This document shows positions 1-5,388 of a stretch of 7,224 nt of DNA, piece after piece; position 1 is the first letter of the stretch, and each line of letters starts with the position of its first letter. The notes beneath the pieces were generated by a model. The model did no database searches. It was not told where the DNA came from and saw only the letters and a list, made by a program, of their open reading frames with translations. Origin of the DNA: an archaeon CG07_land_8_20_14_0_80_38_8 (GTDB taxonomy: Archaea; Nanobdellota; Nanobdellia; Tiddalikarchaeales; Tiddalikarchaeaceae); NCBI GenBank assembly GCA_002779595.1, contig PEWF01000001.1:1-7224 (forward strand), given 5' to 3'. Made by a program: the position numbers and the translations under genes.

Positions 1-1307
1 CATTCAATTCTTTCTTTTTCAGTAAACTCTTTTGTTTCAAATGTTGGTAATGTATTGTTTGTTGCGTATGTGCGGAAATCGAACTTGTCAATTTTGTACA
101 GGAATCTTGCATTCTTTTCAGCCCAATACCATAAGCGGGTGTTGGGTAGTATGATTAAATGATTAAACCTTGTAAGGTCTAGTTTTAATTCTTTTGCAAA
201 GTTAATAGTGTCCATTGCAGTTTGTTTAGTTTCGCCCGGCAATCCCAGAATAAAATTTCCTCCTACTGTTTTAATGCCTGCTTTTCTTGCTAATTTAACT
301 GCGCGTCTTATCATATCTTTGTTTATGCCCTTACCCAAATTAGTGAGTATTTTTTCATTTCCTGATTCCATACCAAACCATAATTCATTACATCCTGATT
401 TTTTCAGCAATTTTAGTAATTCTAAATCAACACTTCCGACATGAAAGCCGTTGCTGGAAACTAATCTAATGTTGAATTTTTTTTGTATTACTTTTTGTAT
501 TATTTCTTTTGCACGCTTAATGTCTAAATTAAAATTATCATCATTTATTGCAATTACCCTGTTCGTTTTATTAAGTTCTTTGTCATAATTTTTAATTAAA
601 TATTCTATTTCTTTTATAACATTTTCAGGACTTCTTCCTCTCCACTTATTGCCATGTATTGATTTCCAGCAATAAGAGCAATTGTACGGGCATCCTCTGC
701 TGGTAACTAAAGTCATTGGTGTCATGTAACTGTCGAAGTCAAGTATGCTTCTGTCTGCATAAGGCAGGCTTTCTAAATCTATAACTAATTCTGGTGCTCC
801 TGTAAATGCGTATTTTTTATTTTTTCTGTATGCTATTCCTTTAACATTTCTGATATCTTCTTTGTTTAATATTTTGTCAAAAAATTCTACTATCCTGTTT
901 TCTGCTTCCCCGCAAAAAACATAATCCAGGGAACTTACATTTTCTATTAATTCTTTTTGCATATCTGTTGCTCCAGGCCCTCCGAATATAGTTATTGCTT
1001 TATATTTTTTGGCTAATTTTGCGCAGTTTATTGCCTCTTTAAGAGTTGATGTTGCTGTTGTTATAGCAACTATATCCTGCCCTTTTTTTAGCAAATCTTT
1101 GTAATATTTGCTTGAGCGTTCATACCTGTTATAATCATCGTTTATGGCTACAAATTTAATGTTCTTATAGTCTGCCTTTTTCAGCACTGCACTAATAAAC
1201 ATTATTCCATTATGGGGTTGTCTTGTGCTTTCGGGCTGGACTAATAATATTTTTGCAGTTTTTTTTGATTTTGGTTCTTTCTTTTTTTTAATTGTTTTTA
1301 AAACCAT
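1..1307 (-). CDS. B12-binding-domain radical SAM protein, 3' end cut off by the window
   Basis: Reading back from ATG at 1307-1305 gives 435 uninterrupted codons that leave the window without a stop. The N-terminus (about residues 18-140) looks like the Rossmann B12-binding domain of this class: a KILLVQP strand at 19-25, GGP at 109-111 and CGEAE at 132-136. The DxHxxG cobalamin-ligand motif is not visible, as in many relatives. The radical SAM core follows, with the 4Fe-4S cluster cysteines C206, C210 and C213 (CxxxCxxC), GMESG at 312-316 and FILGLPGE at 352-359. Family members methylate or rearrange unactivated carbons using SAM; the substrate here cannot be read from sequence. The setting beside glycan genes suggests a glycan or lipid modifier, which is inference. 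Three sampled 60-base rows had about 22-32% GC, lower than most rows of the right-hand genes. It lies 40 bases downstream of the glycosyltransferase on the same strand but has its own TATA-like box. Confidence 0.88.
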   Translation of the reverse strand, partial: MVLKTIKKKKEPKSKKTAKILLVQPESTRQPHNGIMFISAVLKKADYKNIKFVAINDDYNRYERSSKYYKDLLKKGQDIVAITTATSTLKEAINCAKLAKKYKAITIFGGPGATDMQKELIENVSSLDYVFCGEAENRIVEFFDKILNKEDIRNVKGIAYRKNKKYAFTGAPELVIDLESLPYADRSILDFDSYMTPMTLVTSRGCPYNCSYCWKSIHGNKWRGRSPENVIKEIEYLIKNYDKELNKTNRVIAINDDNFNLDIKRAKEIIQKVIQKKFNIRLVSSNGFHVGSVDLELLKLLKKSGCNELWFGMESGNEKILTNLGKGINKDMIRRAVKLARKAGIKTVGGNFILGLPGETKQTAMDTINFAKELKLDLTRFNHLIILPNTRLWYWAEKNARFLYKIDKFDFRTYATNNTLPTFETKEFTEKERIE

Positions 1308-1330
1308 TTTAAAAAGTAATTATCTATGTT

Positions 1331-1340
1331 TATTTAAATA
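1331..1340 (-). promoter_or_regulatory. TATA-like box of the radical SAM gene
   Basis: TATTTAAATA is centred about 28 bases upstream of the ATG at 1307, the distance expected for a leaderless archaeal transcript. It sits in the 40-base gap after the glycosyltransferase stop, so the radical SAM gene could be transcribed alone as well as by read-through. Confidence 0.4.
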
Positions 1341-1347
1341 TATTTGC

Positions 1348-2193
1348 TTAAAAATCAAGAATGGAAAGTGTGTAGGACACTGCAAATGCAGCATTTCTTA
1401 TTATGCTGATGAATGATAGTTTTATTCTTTGCTCCGGGCTTAGGGTGTCATATCTTATCATATTTGTTATGAAAATCAGCAGAAGCAATGGAGGGAATAT
1501 TATTGAACATATGAATAATATATTTTTAAGAGTGGGCGCGCTGCCGTTTTTTGCGTAAAATTTTTTCATGTTTTGCCCGTATTTCCAGCTTCTTTTTATG
1601 ACTTCTTCCAGTGTCCCAGGCTCTCCCAAATGGTACTGCACTGCTTTCGGTGCGAAAACAATGTCATATCCTGCTTTCCTCAGCCGTATGCCAATGTCTG
1701 CATCTTCTGCGTATTCCAGATTTTTGTCAAATCCTTTCACTTCTTCCAGTACTTTTTTCCTGTAAATCCACGCAGTTACTGGAACAAAGTTTTCAGCATA
1801 CCTTTTTTCGAACTCTTGCTGCAAAGTTCTGCTTACCCAATTATTGGGTTTGTAATGTTCTCTCTTGTCAAGAATGCAGTCAACACTCTTGTCGCTCATC
1901 CTTTTCTTAACAACTTTTATGTAATCTTTTTTGTAGATTGAGTCGGATTCTATGAATATTATTATTTCATTCTTGGATTTTTTCCAGCCAATATTCCTTG
2001 CAATTGAACGGTTGCCTCTCGTTTTTAAGATTGTATTAGTATACTTTTTCGCAATCTTTATTGTTTTGTCTTTTGAGTAAGAATCAATTACCAGTATTTC
2101 ATCATTTTTGCCGAGCTGTGGTTTTAATGATTTCAGGCATTTTTCAATAGTTGATTCATTGTTCAGGGTTGGTATGATTAAACTCAAGTTCAT
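1348..2193 (-). CDS. Family 2 glycosyltransferase with C-terminal membrane segments
   Basis: This 281-residue protein begins with the GT-A nucleotide-binding fold: SLIIPTLNNE at 4-13 and DEILVIDSYSKDKT at 31-44. The RSIARNIGW stretch (62-70) leads into the metal-binding region, where the usual DxD appears as ESDS (82-85). The acceptor/catalytic ED motif is at EDAD (163-166), followed by the AGY and YHLGE segments and the RSWKYGQ helix (201-207). Residues 224-246 are strongly hydrophobic and residues 258-278 moderately so, suggesting one or two membrane segments that would place the catalytic domain at the cytoplasmic face. The family transfers a sugar from a nucleotide donor to a lipid carrier or growing glycan; donor and acceptor are not identifiable. 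The start at 2193 gives the full first beta strand. The gene is divergent from the methyltransferase across 49 bases. Confidence 0.9.
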   Translation of the reverse strand: MNLSLIIPTLNNESTIEKCLKSLKPQLGKNDEILVIDSYSKDKTIKIAKKYTNTILKTRGNRSIARNIGWKKSKNEIIIFIESDSIYKKDYIKVVKKRMSDKSVDCILDKREHYKPNNWVSRTLQQEFEKRYAENFVPVTAWIYRKKVLEEVKGFDKNLEYAEDADIGIRLRKAGYDIVFAPKAVQYHLGEPGTLEEVIKRSWKYGQNMKKFYAKNGSAPTLKNILFICSIIFPPLLLLIFITNMIRYDTLSPEQRIKLSFISIIRNAAFAVSYTLSILDF

Positions 2194-2204
2194 AACTATT
2201 AATT

Positions 2205-2219
2205 AAAAAGGTTTATATT
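2205..2219 (+). promoter_or_regulatory. BRE/TATA promoter of the methyltransferase gene (leaderless)
   Basis: A purine-rich BRE-like stretch AAAAAGG (2205-2211) is followed directly by the box TTTATATT (2212-2219). The box centre lies about 27 bases before the ATG at 2243, so transcription should begin at or next to the start codon. No Shine-Dalgarno sequence is present, which fits a leaderless mRNA. Confidence 0.6.
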
Positions 2220-2230
2220 TCTTATATTAT
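2211..2230 (-). promoter_or_regulatory. Ambiguous TATA region of the glycosyltransferase gene
   Basis: On the minus strand two AT boxes could serve: ATATAAAC, centred about 22 bases before the ATG at 2193, and TAATATAA, centred about 32 bases before it. Neither sits at the 26-28 base spacing seen at the other promoters in this window, so the element is only located approximately. It overlaps the promoter of the divergent methyltransferase. Confidence 0.3.
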
Positions 2231-2242
2231 TTTTCATTCTTA

Positions 2243-2836
2243 ATGAATCACGCCTGGATGTCAAAAAATGATTCAGAATCACTTGTTGATTTTGAAAAAG
2301 GCAAGAAATTGTGTTTAGGATTCATTAATGATGGCTCAAAAATTTTGGATATTGGGTGCGGCGACGCAAGATTCTTTGACATTGTGAAGAAGAGCGTTAA
2401 GAACTGCGAGTTTTACGGCAATGACATTGAAAAGGAAAGCGAGAAAATAATCAAAAAGAAAGGCTACAATTTTCTGAAGAATCTGGATGTTAATAAGAAA
2501 TTTGATGTTATTTCCATGTTTGAATTAATTGAGCACTTGGATTATGACAATCTTCTTAAGATGACTGGGAGAATTAATCATTTGCTGAAAAAGAAAGGAT
2601 TGCTTATAATTTCTACTCCTAATTTTCCGAACCTGGAGGAATTGAACCATTTCTGGGATAATGCGCAGCACAAGCGCCCGTATAATAAGGCTGCTTTGCA
2701 GAGATTATTTGCTGGTTATACTTTATTGAAGCACACGTATTTCTGCCCTCAATTGAATCCTGTTAAGGTTTTGAGGAATATTATTCTTGGTTTCAAGCCT
2801 TTCATGAACCAATTGTTTATTTTTCAGAAGAATTAA
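2243..2836 (+). CDS. Class I SAM-dependent methyltransferase
   Basis: The 197-residue protein has the Rossmann methyltransferase order. Motif I is ILDIGCGDARF at 34-44 (SAM binding), an acidic residue after strand 2 is D61 in YGNDIE (ribose hydroxyls), FDVISMFELIEHL covers 87-99 (motif II region), and LKKKGLLIISTPN covers 115-127. This is the UbiG/Methyltransf_11-like pattern, and the length is usual for a single-domain small-molecule methyltransferase. The substrate is unknown. Position between a glycosyltransferase and sugar-nucleotide genes makes a sugar, glycan or lipid-carrier substrate plausible, which is inference. The start at 2243 is supported by the TATA box about 27 bases upstream; a second Met at residue 6 is the alternative. 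The stop TAA at 2834-2836 overlaps the stop codon of the convergent nucleotidyltransferase. Confidence 0.88.
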   Translation: MNHAWMSKNDSESLVDFEKGKKLCLGFINDGSKILDIGCGDARFFDIVKKSVKNCEFYGNDIEKESEKIIKKKGYNFLKNLDVNKKFDVISMFELIEHLDYDNLLKMTGRINHLLKKKGLLIISTPNFPNLEELNHFWDNAQHKRPYNKAALQRLFAGYTLLKHTYFCPQLNPVKVLRNIILGFKPFMNQLFIFQKN

Positions 2837-3597
2837 TTATTATTTTTTGCTTTCCTGAAATGAGCCCATGCTTCTTCTGCGCTTTCCCAGTTCCCAATAT
2901 CCAAGTATTCGCCTTTAATAATTACTGCTTTAATTTTTTCTTTGCGTTTCAGCGCTGTCTTTATCACGTCAGGAACCTGGTACTCTCCTTTTATTCCTTT
3001 AGGAGTTTCTTCTGCATACTTGAAAAATTTTGGATTAAAAATGTAAACTCCCAAATTAACAACGTATTTCCCGTTAATTTTGAATGGTTGTGCTTCTTCA
3101 ATTGTCGGCTTTTCAATTGTGTCAATTATGTTATTGTCTTTGTCTATTTTCAGTATGCCGTACTTTGTCGGGTCTTTGACTTCTCTTGCAACAATTGTTG
3201 CGAATGGTTTTTCTTCATTATGAACTTTAACTGCTTTTTTGATTTCTGATTTTGGCTGTATGAATGAGTCGCCAACGTGCGCTATGAAGTCCTCGTTTAT
3301 CCAGTCTTTGGCTTGGTATATTGCGTGCGCTAATCCTTCTCTTTTCTCTTGGAATAAGTACGCTATTTTGAGGTTGCCTTTGTTTAATTCCTCTCCCCCT
3401 CCCAAGTGGTCTATTATTGCCCCTTTATGAGCGCCAACGATTACGAATATTTTGTTAATGCCTGCGTGGTTGTGCAGTGTTTCAATCACGTGGTCTATTA
3501 CTGCTTTTCTCTCAATTGGGAATAATTCTTTAGGGTTCGCCCTTGTGAATGGGTACATTCTTGTTCCGCTTCCTGCTGCTGGTATTACTCCTATCAT
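2833..3597 (-). CDS. Sugar-1-phosphate nucleotidyltransferase (GalU/RmlA-like), tandem copy 2
   Basis: This 254-residue single-domain enzyme should join a sugar-1-phosphate to an NTP (UTP or dTTP likely), releasing pyrophosphate. The nucleotide-binding signature IPAAGSGTRMYPFT is at 5-18, followed by PKELFPI (22-28) as in GalU-type enzymes. EKREGLAHAIYQA covers 84-96, the metal-binding Asp lies in HVGDS (D110), EKP is at 162-164, and NLGVYIF is at 181-187. The second metal Asp is preserved as D233 in YLDIGNW, unlike its neighbour. By hand alignment it is about four-fifths identical to the gene upstream. Its ATG overlaps that gene's TGA as ATGA (3594-3597), implying translational coupling as the last gene of the SDR operon. 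The stop TAA overlaps the convergent methyltransferase stop. Sugar and base specificity cannot be read from sequence. Confidence 0.9.
   Translation of the reverse strand: MIGVIPAAGSGTRMYPFTRANPKELFPIERKAVIDHVIETLHNHAGINKIFVIVGAHKGAIIDHLGGGEELNKGNLKIAYLFQEKREGLAHAIYQAKDWINEDFIAHVGDSFIQPKSEIKKAVKVHNEEKPFATIVAREVKDPTKYGILKIDKDNNIIDTIEKPTIEEAQPFKINGKYVVNLGVYIFNPKFFKYAEETPKGIKGEYQVPDVIKTALKRKEKIKAVIIKGEYLDIGNWESAEEAWAHFRKAKNNN
2843..2848 (+). terminator. Possible oligo-T terminator after the methyltransferase
   Basis: A run of six T residues begins seven bases after the methyltransferase stop, preceded by AT-rich sequence. Archaeal RNA polymerase can terminate at oligo-T without a hairpin. The run lies inside the 3' end of the convergent gene, where it is also coding, so the call is tentative. 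Confidence 0.25.
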
Positions 3598-4373
3598 TTT
3601 AGCATTTCACTTTTTTTCATTTTTTTAATGTTTCTGAAGAATTCTTGCACTTCTTCTGCGCTTTCCCAGTTCCCAATATTGGCATATTTTCCAGTAGTGG
3701 GCACTGCTATGACTTTTTCTTTGCGTTTCAGTGCTGTTTTTATCACGTCTGGCACCTGGTATTCTCCTTTTATTCCTTTTGGGGTTTCTTCCACGTATTG
3801 GAAGAATTTTGGCGAGAACACGTAAACTCCCATGTTTACAACGTATTCATTCCCTGATTTGAATGGTTGTGCTTCTTCAATTGTCGGCTTTTCAATTGTG
3901 TCAATTATGTTATTGTCTTTGTCTATTTTTAATACTCCGTAATGCGTTGGGTCTGAAACTCTTGGCGCAAGAATAGTTGCAAAAGGTTTCAGTTCATTGT
4001 GCACTTTCACCATTTTCTTTAACTCACTCTTCGGATAAATGAGTGAGTCTCCCACGTGGACAATGAAATCCTCGTTTATCCAGTCTTTGGCTTGGTATAT
4101 TGCGTGCGCTAATCCTTTCCTTTTCTCCTGATACAAGTAAGCTATTCGTAATTCCTTATTTATTTCTTCACCATTGCCTAAATGGTCTATTATTGCCCCT
4201 TTTTGTGCTCCAACTATTACGAAAATCTTGTTCACTCCGCAGCAATCATGCAAAGAGTCAACCACGTGGTCTATTACTGCTTTTCTTTCGATTGGGAATA
4301 ATTCTTTTGGCGTGGCTTTGGTGAAGGGGTGCATTCTTGTTCCGCTTCCTGCTGCTGGTATTACTCCTATCAT
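3594..4373 (-). CDS. Sugar-1-phosphate nucleotidyltransferase (GalU/RmlA-like), tandem copy 1
   Basis: The 259-residue paralogue of the next gene carries the same motifs: IPAAGSGTRMHPFT at 5-18, PKELFPI at 22-28, HVGDS with D109, EKP at 161-163 and NMGVYVF at 180-186. I chose the ATG at 4373, not the upstream in-frame ATG at 4385. The 4373 ATG forms an ATGA overlap with the SDR stop, matches the first residues of the paralogue (MIGVIPAAGSG) and has GGAGTG about nine bases upstream, a possible ribosome site inside the SDR end. One oddity is that the usual second metal Asp in the DxGxxE-like loop is Asn here (N232 in YANIGNW), whereas copy 2 keeps Asp. The C-terminal 15 residues are lysine-rich and differ from copy 2. 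It may use a different sugar, or have altered activity; both are inference. Confidence 0.9.
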   Translation of the reverse strand: MIGVIPAAGSGTRMHPFTKATPKELFPIERKAVIDHVVDSLHDCCGVNKIFVIVGAQKGAIIDHLGNGEEINKELRIAYLYQEKRKGLAHAIYQAKDWINEDFIVHVGDSLIYPKSELKKMVKVHNELKPFATILAPRVSDPTHYGVLKIDKDNNIIDTIEKPTIEEAQPFKSGNEYVVNMGVYVFSPKFFQYVEETPKGIKGEYQVPDVIKTALKRKEKVIAVPTTGKYANIGNWESAEEVQEFFRNIKKMKKSEMLK

Positions 4374-5299
4374 TTCCTGAACCACTCCGTTAACTTTGTT
4401 AGTCCTTTTTTAAGCGTTGTCTCGGGGCTCCATTTTAATAATTTTTTTGCCTTTGCAATGTCAGGCACGCGCCTTACTGGATCATCCTCTGGCAATGGTT
4501 TGAAGATTATTTTTGATTCTGATTTTGTGATTCTGATTATTTCTTCTGCAAGTTCAAGAATTGTTGTCTCAGCAGGGTTTCCCAAATTTATGACTTCACC
4601 ATTCAAGCCATCAATTGTTGATAACGCGTGAATTCCTTTTATTAAGTCATTAACGTAGCAGAATGAGCGGGTTTGTTTTCCGCTGCCGTAAATAGTTATT
4701 AGCTCATTATTCAATGCCTGGTGTATGAAATTAGTGACTACTCTTCCGTCGTTGAATTTCATGTTCGGGCCGTAAGTGTTGAATATCCTGACTATTCTCG
4801 CGTCAACATTGAATTTGTGGATGAATTCGTAGCATAATGATTCGCCGAATCTTTTGCTTTCATCATAGCAGCTTCTGGGGCCGTAACTGTTCACGTAGCC
4901 ATAATAAGTTTCAGGAGTGGGTATTAAGTTTGCCTGTCCGTATACTTCGCTAGTGCTCGCGAATAAGAATCTTGCATTGTCCTTGTTGGCTTTCTTTAAC
5001 AAATTGAACGTGCCTATGCTGTTCGCCATCATTGTTTCAAAACTGTTGGTTTGGTAATCTTCAGGGCTTGCCCTGCTTGCGAAGTGGAGTATTAAGTCAG
5101 TTCGCGGCAAATCATTAACATTATTTGTTATGTCAATTTCCAAAAATTTGAATTTTTCATTATCCATCAAGTCCTTTACGTTGTCCATGCTTCCGCTTCC
5201 CAAGTTGTCAGCGCATAAAACTTCCCATCCCTTTTCAAGATAATACTTGCATAAATTGCTTCCCAGAAAACCAGCACCTCCCGTGATAAGGACTTTCAT
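4370..5299 (-). CDS. UDP-glucuronate decarboxylase-like (UDP-xylose synthase family) SDR
   Basis: This extended short-chain dehydrogenase has 309 residues from the ATG at 5299. NAD binds at TGGAGFLG (6-13) with D31 for the adenine ribose. HFASRASPEDY (72-82), the STSEVYG segment (115-121) and the catalytic Y145/K149 pair in PRSCYDESK are the layout of UDP-xylose synthases, as are RIFNTYGPNM with NDGRVVTNF (171-191), YGSGKQTRSFCYV (204-216) and VPDIAKAKKLLKW (278-290). These enzymes oxidise UDP-glucuronate at C4, decarboxylate it and give UDP-xylose or a 4-keto pentose. A related dTDP/UDP-sugar 4,6-dehydratase or epimerase is the main alternative. An in-frame ATG at 5344 was rejected because it lies upstream of the TATA box and adds 15 non-family residues. 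It is the first gene of the operon, and its TGA overlaps the next ATG (4370-4373). Confidence 0.88.
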   Translation of the reverse strand: MKVLITGGAGFLGSNLCKYYLEKGWEVLCADNLGSGSMDNVKDLMDNEKFKFLEIDITNNVNDLPRTDLILHFASRASPEDYQTNSFETMMANSIGTFNLLKKANKDNARFLFASTSEVYGQANLIPTPETYYGYVNSYGPRSCYDESKRFGESLCYEFIHKFNVDARIVRIFNTYGPNMKFNDGRVVTNFIHQALNNELITIYGSGKQTRSFCYVNDLIKGIHALSTIDGLNGEVINLGNPAETTILELAEEIIRITKSESKIIFKPLPEDDPVRRVPDIAKAKKLLKWSPETTLKKGLTKLTEWFRK

Positions 5300-5321
5300 C
5301 AAATAATTCAATAAATACTGA

Positions 5322-5329
5322 TATATAAA
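5322..5329 (-). promoter_or_regulatory. TATA box of the SDR-nucleotidyltransferase operon
   Basis: TTTATATA on the minus strand is centred about 26 bases before the ATG at 5299, giving a leaderless transcript. This supports the shorter SDR start. Between box and start lies AGTATTTA (minus strand, 5319 to 5312), which matches six of eight bases of the operator arm AGTATTAC found at the divergent promoter, at nearly the same distance from the start codon. Confidence 0.6.
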
Positions 5330-5377
5330 TAAGTTACTTTTCATTTAAAAACCAAAATTTATAAATAAGTATTACTT
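5324..5377 (+). repeat. Imperfect direct repeat of promoter plus left operator arm
   Basis: TATAAATAAGT occurs at 5324-5334 and again, 36 bases later, at 5360-5370. The match continues with TACTT in the first copy and ATTACTT in the second, so the two differ by a two-base insertion. The second copy holds the TATA box and left operator arm of the downstream gene. The first is a degenerate duplicate that also overlaps the minus-strand TATA box. Confidence 0.65.
5351..5365 (+). promoter_or_regulatory. BRE/TATA promoter of the RHH-nucleotidyltransferase operon (leaderless)
   Basis: ACCAAAA (5351-5357, BRE-like) precedes the box TTTATAAA (5358-5365), whose centre is about 27 bases before the ATG at 5389. 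Transcription should start at or beside the start codon. There is no ribosome-binding site. The 23 bases between box and start are almost filled by the 19-base inverted repeat. Confidence 0.65.
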
Positions 5378-5386
5378 CGTAATACT
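5368..5386. promoter_or_regulatory. Perfect 19-base inverted repeat, probable operator
   Basis: The sequence AGTATTAC-TTC-GTAATACT has two perfectly complementary 8-base arms around three bases. Each arm contains the near-palindrome GTA-w-TAC (5369-5375 and 5379-5385), with box centres at 5372 and 5382, ten bases or one helical turn apart. It lies between the TATA box and the ATG at 5389, where a bound protein would block RNA polymerase. This is the geometry expected for two cooperating ribbon-helix-helix dimers, and the gene it precedes encodes such a domain. Because the transcript is probably leaderless, the repeat would mostly not be in the mRNA, which argues against an RNA hairpin role. 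Binding by this protein is inference. Confidence 0.7.
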
Positions 5387-5388
5387 TT

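Larger units (their letters stand above)
2833..4373 (-). repeat. Tandem gene duplication of two nucleotidyltransferases
   Basis: The two adjacent genes align along nearly their whole length. Long exact nucleotide matches remain: 3079-3150 with 3858-3929 (72 bases), 3290-3338 with 4069-4117 (49 bases), and 3556-3599 with 4332-4375 (44 bases, covering the start codons). The offset shifts from 779 to 776, showing a one-codon indel. Other stretches have diverged, so the pattern reflects duplication with uneven divergence or later gene conversion. Confidence 0.9.

Noticed and set aside
208..444. Plus-strand 78-codon open frame
   Set aside because: It is antisense to the radical SAM core and has no start signal or motif.
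1568..1941. Overlapping plus-strand open frames inside the glycosyltransferase
   Set aside because: They are Cys/Phe/Ser-rich antisense shadows with no motifs, while the minus strand encodes a clear glycosyltransferase.
2860..3857. Plus-strand open frames across both nucleotidyltransferase copies
   Set aside because: They are antisense shadows that resemble each other only because the underlying genes are duplicated.
485..4364. Single GTATTAC boxes at 485-491, 3582-3588 and 4358-4364 as extra operator sites
   Set aside because: None has a second box ten bases away and all lie inside coding sequence. The last two are the same Val-Ile-Pro codons in the duplicated genes, so chance and coding constraint explain them.
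2833..4373. Assembly artefact duplicating one nucleotidyltransferase
   Set aside because: The copies differ at about one fifth of residues and by a codon indel, both frames are intact, and both junctions are clean ATGA overlaps.
4374..4385. Longer start for nucleotidyltransferase copy 1 at 4385
   Set aside because: The ATG at 4373 gives an ATGA overlap with the SDR stop and the same N-terminus as the paralogue.
5300..5344. Longer SDR start at 5344 (adds 15 residues)
   Set aside because: The extra codons cover the TATA box centred 26 bases before the ATG at 5299, and the SDR fold begins exactly at MKVLITGGAG from 5299.
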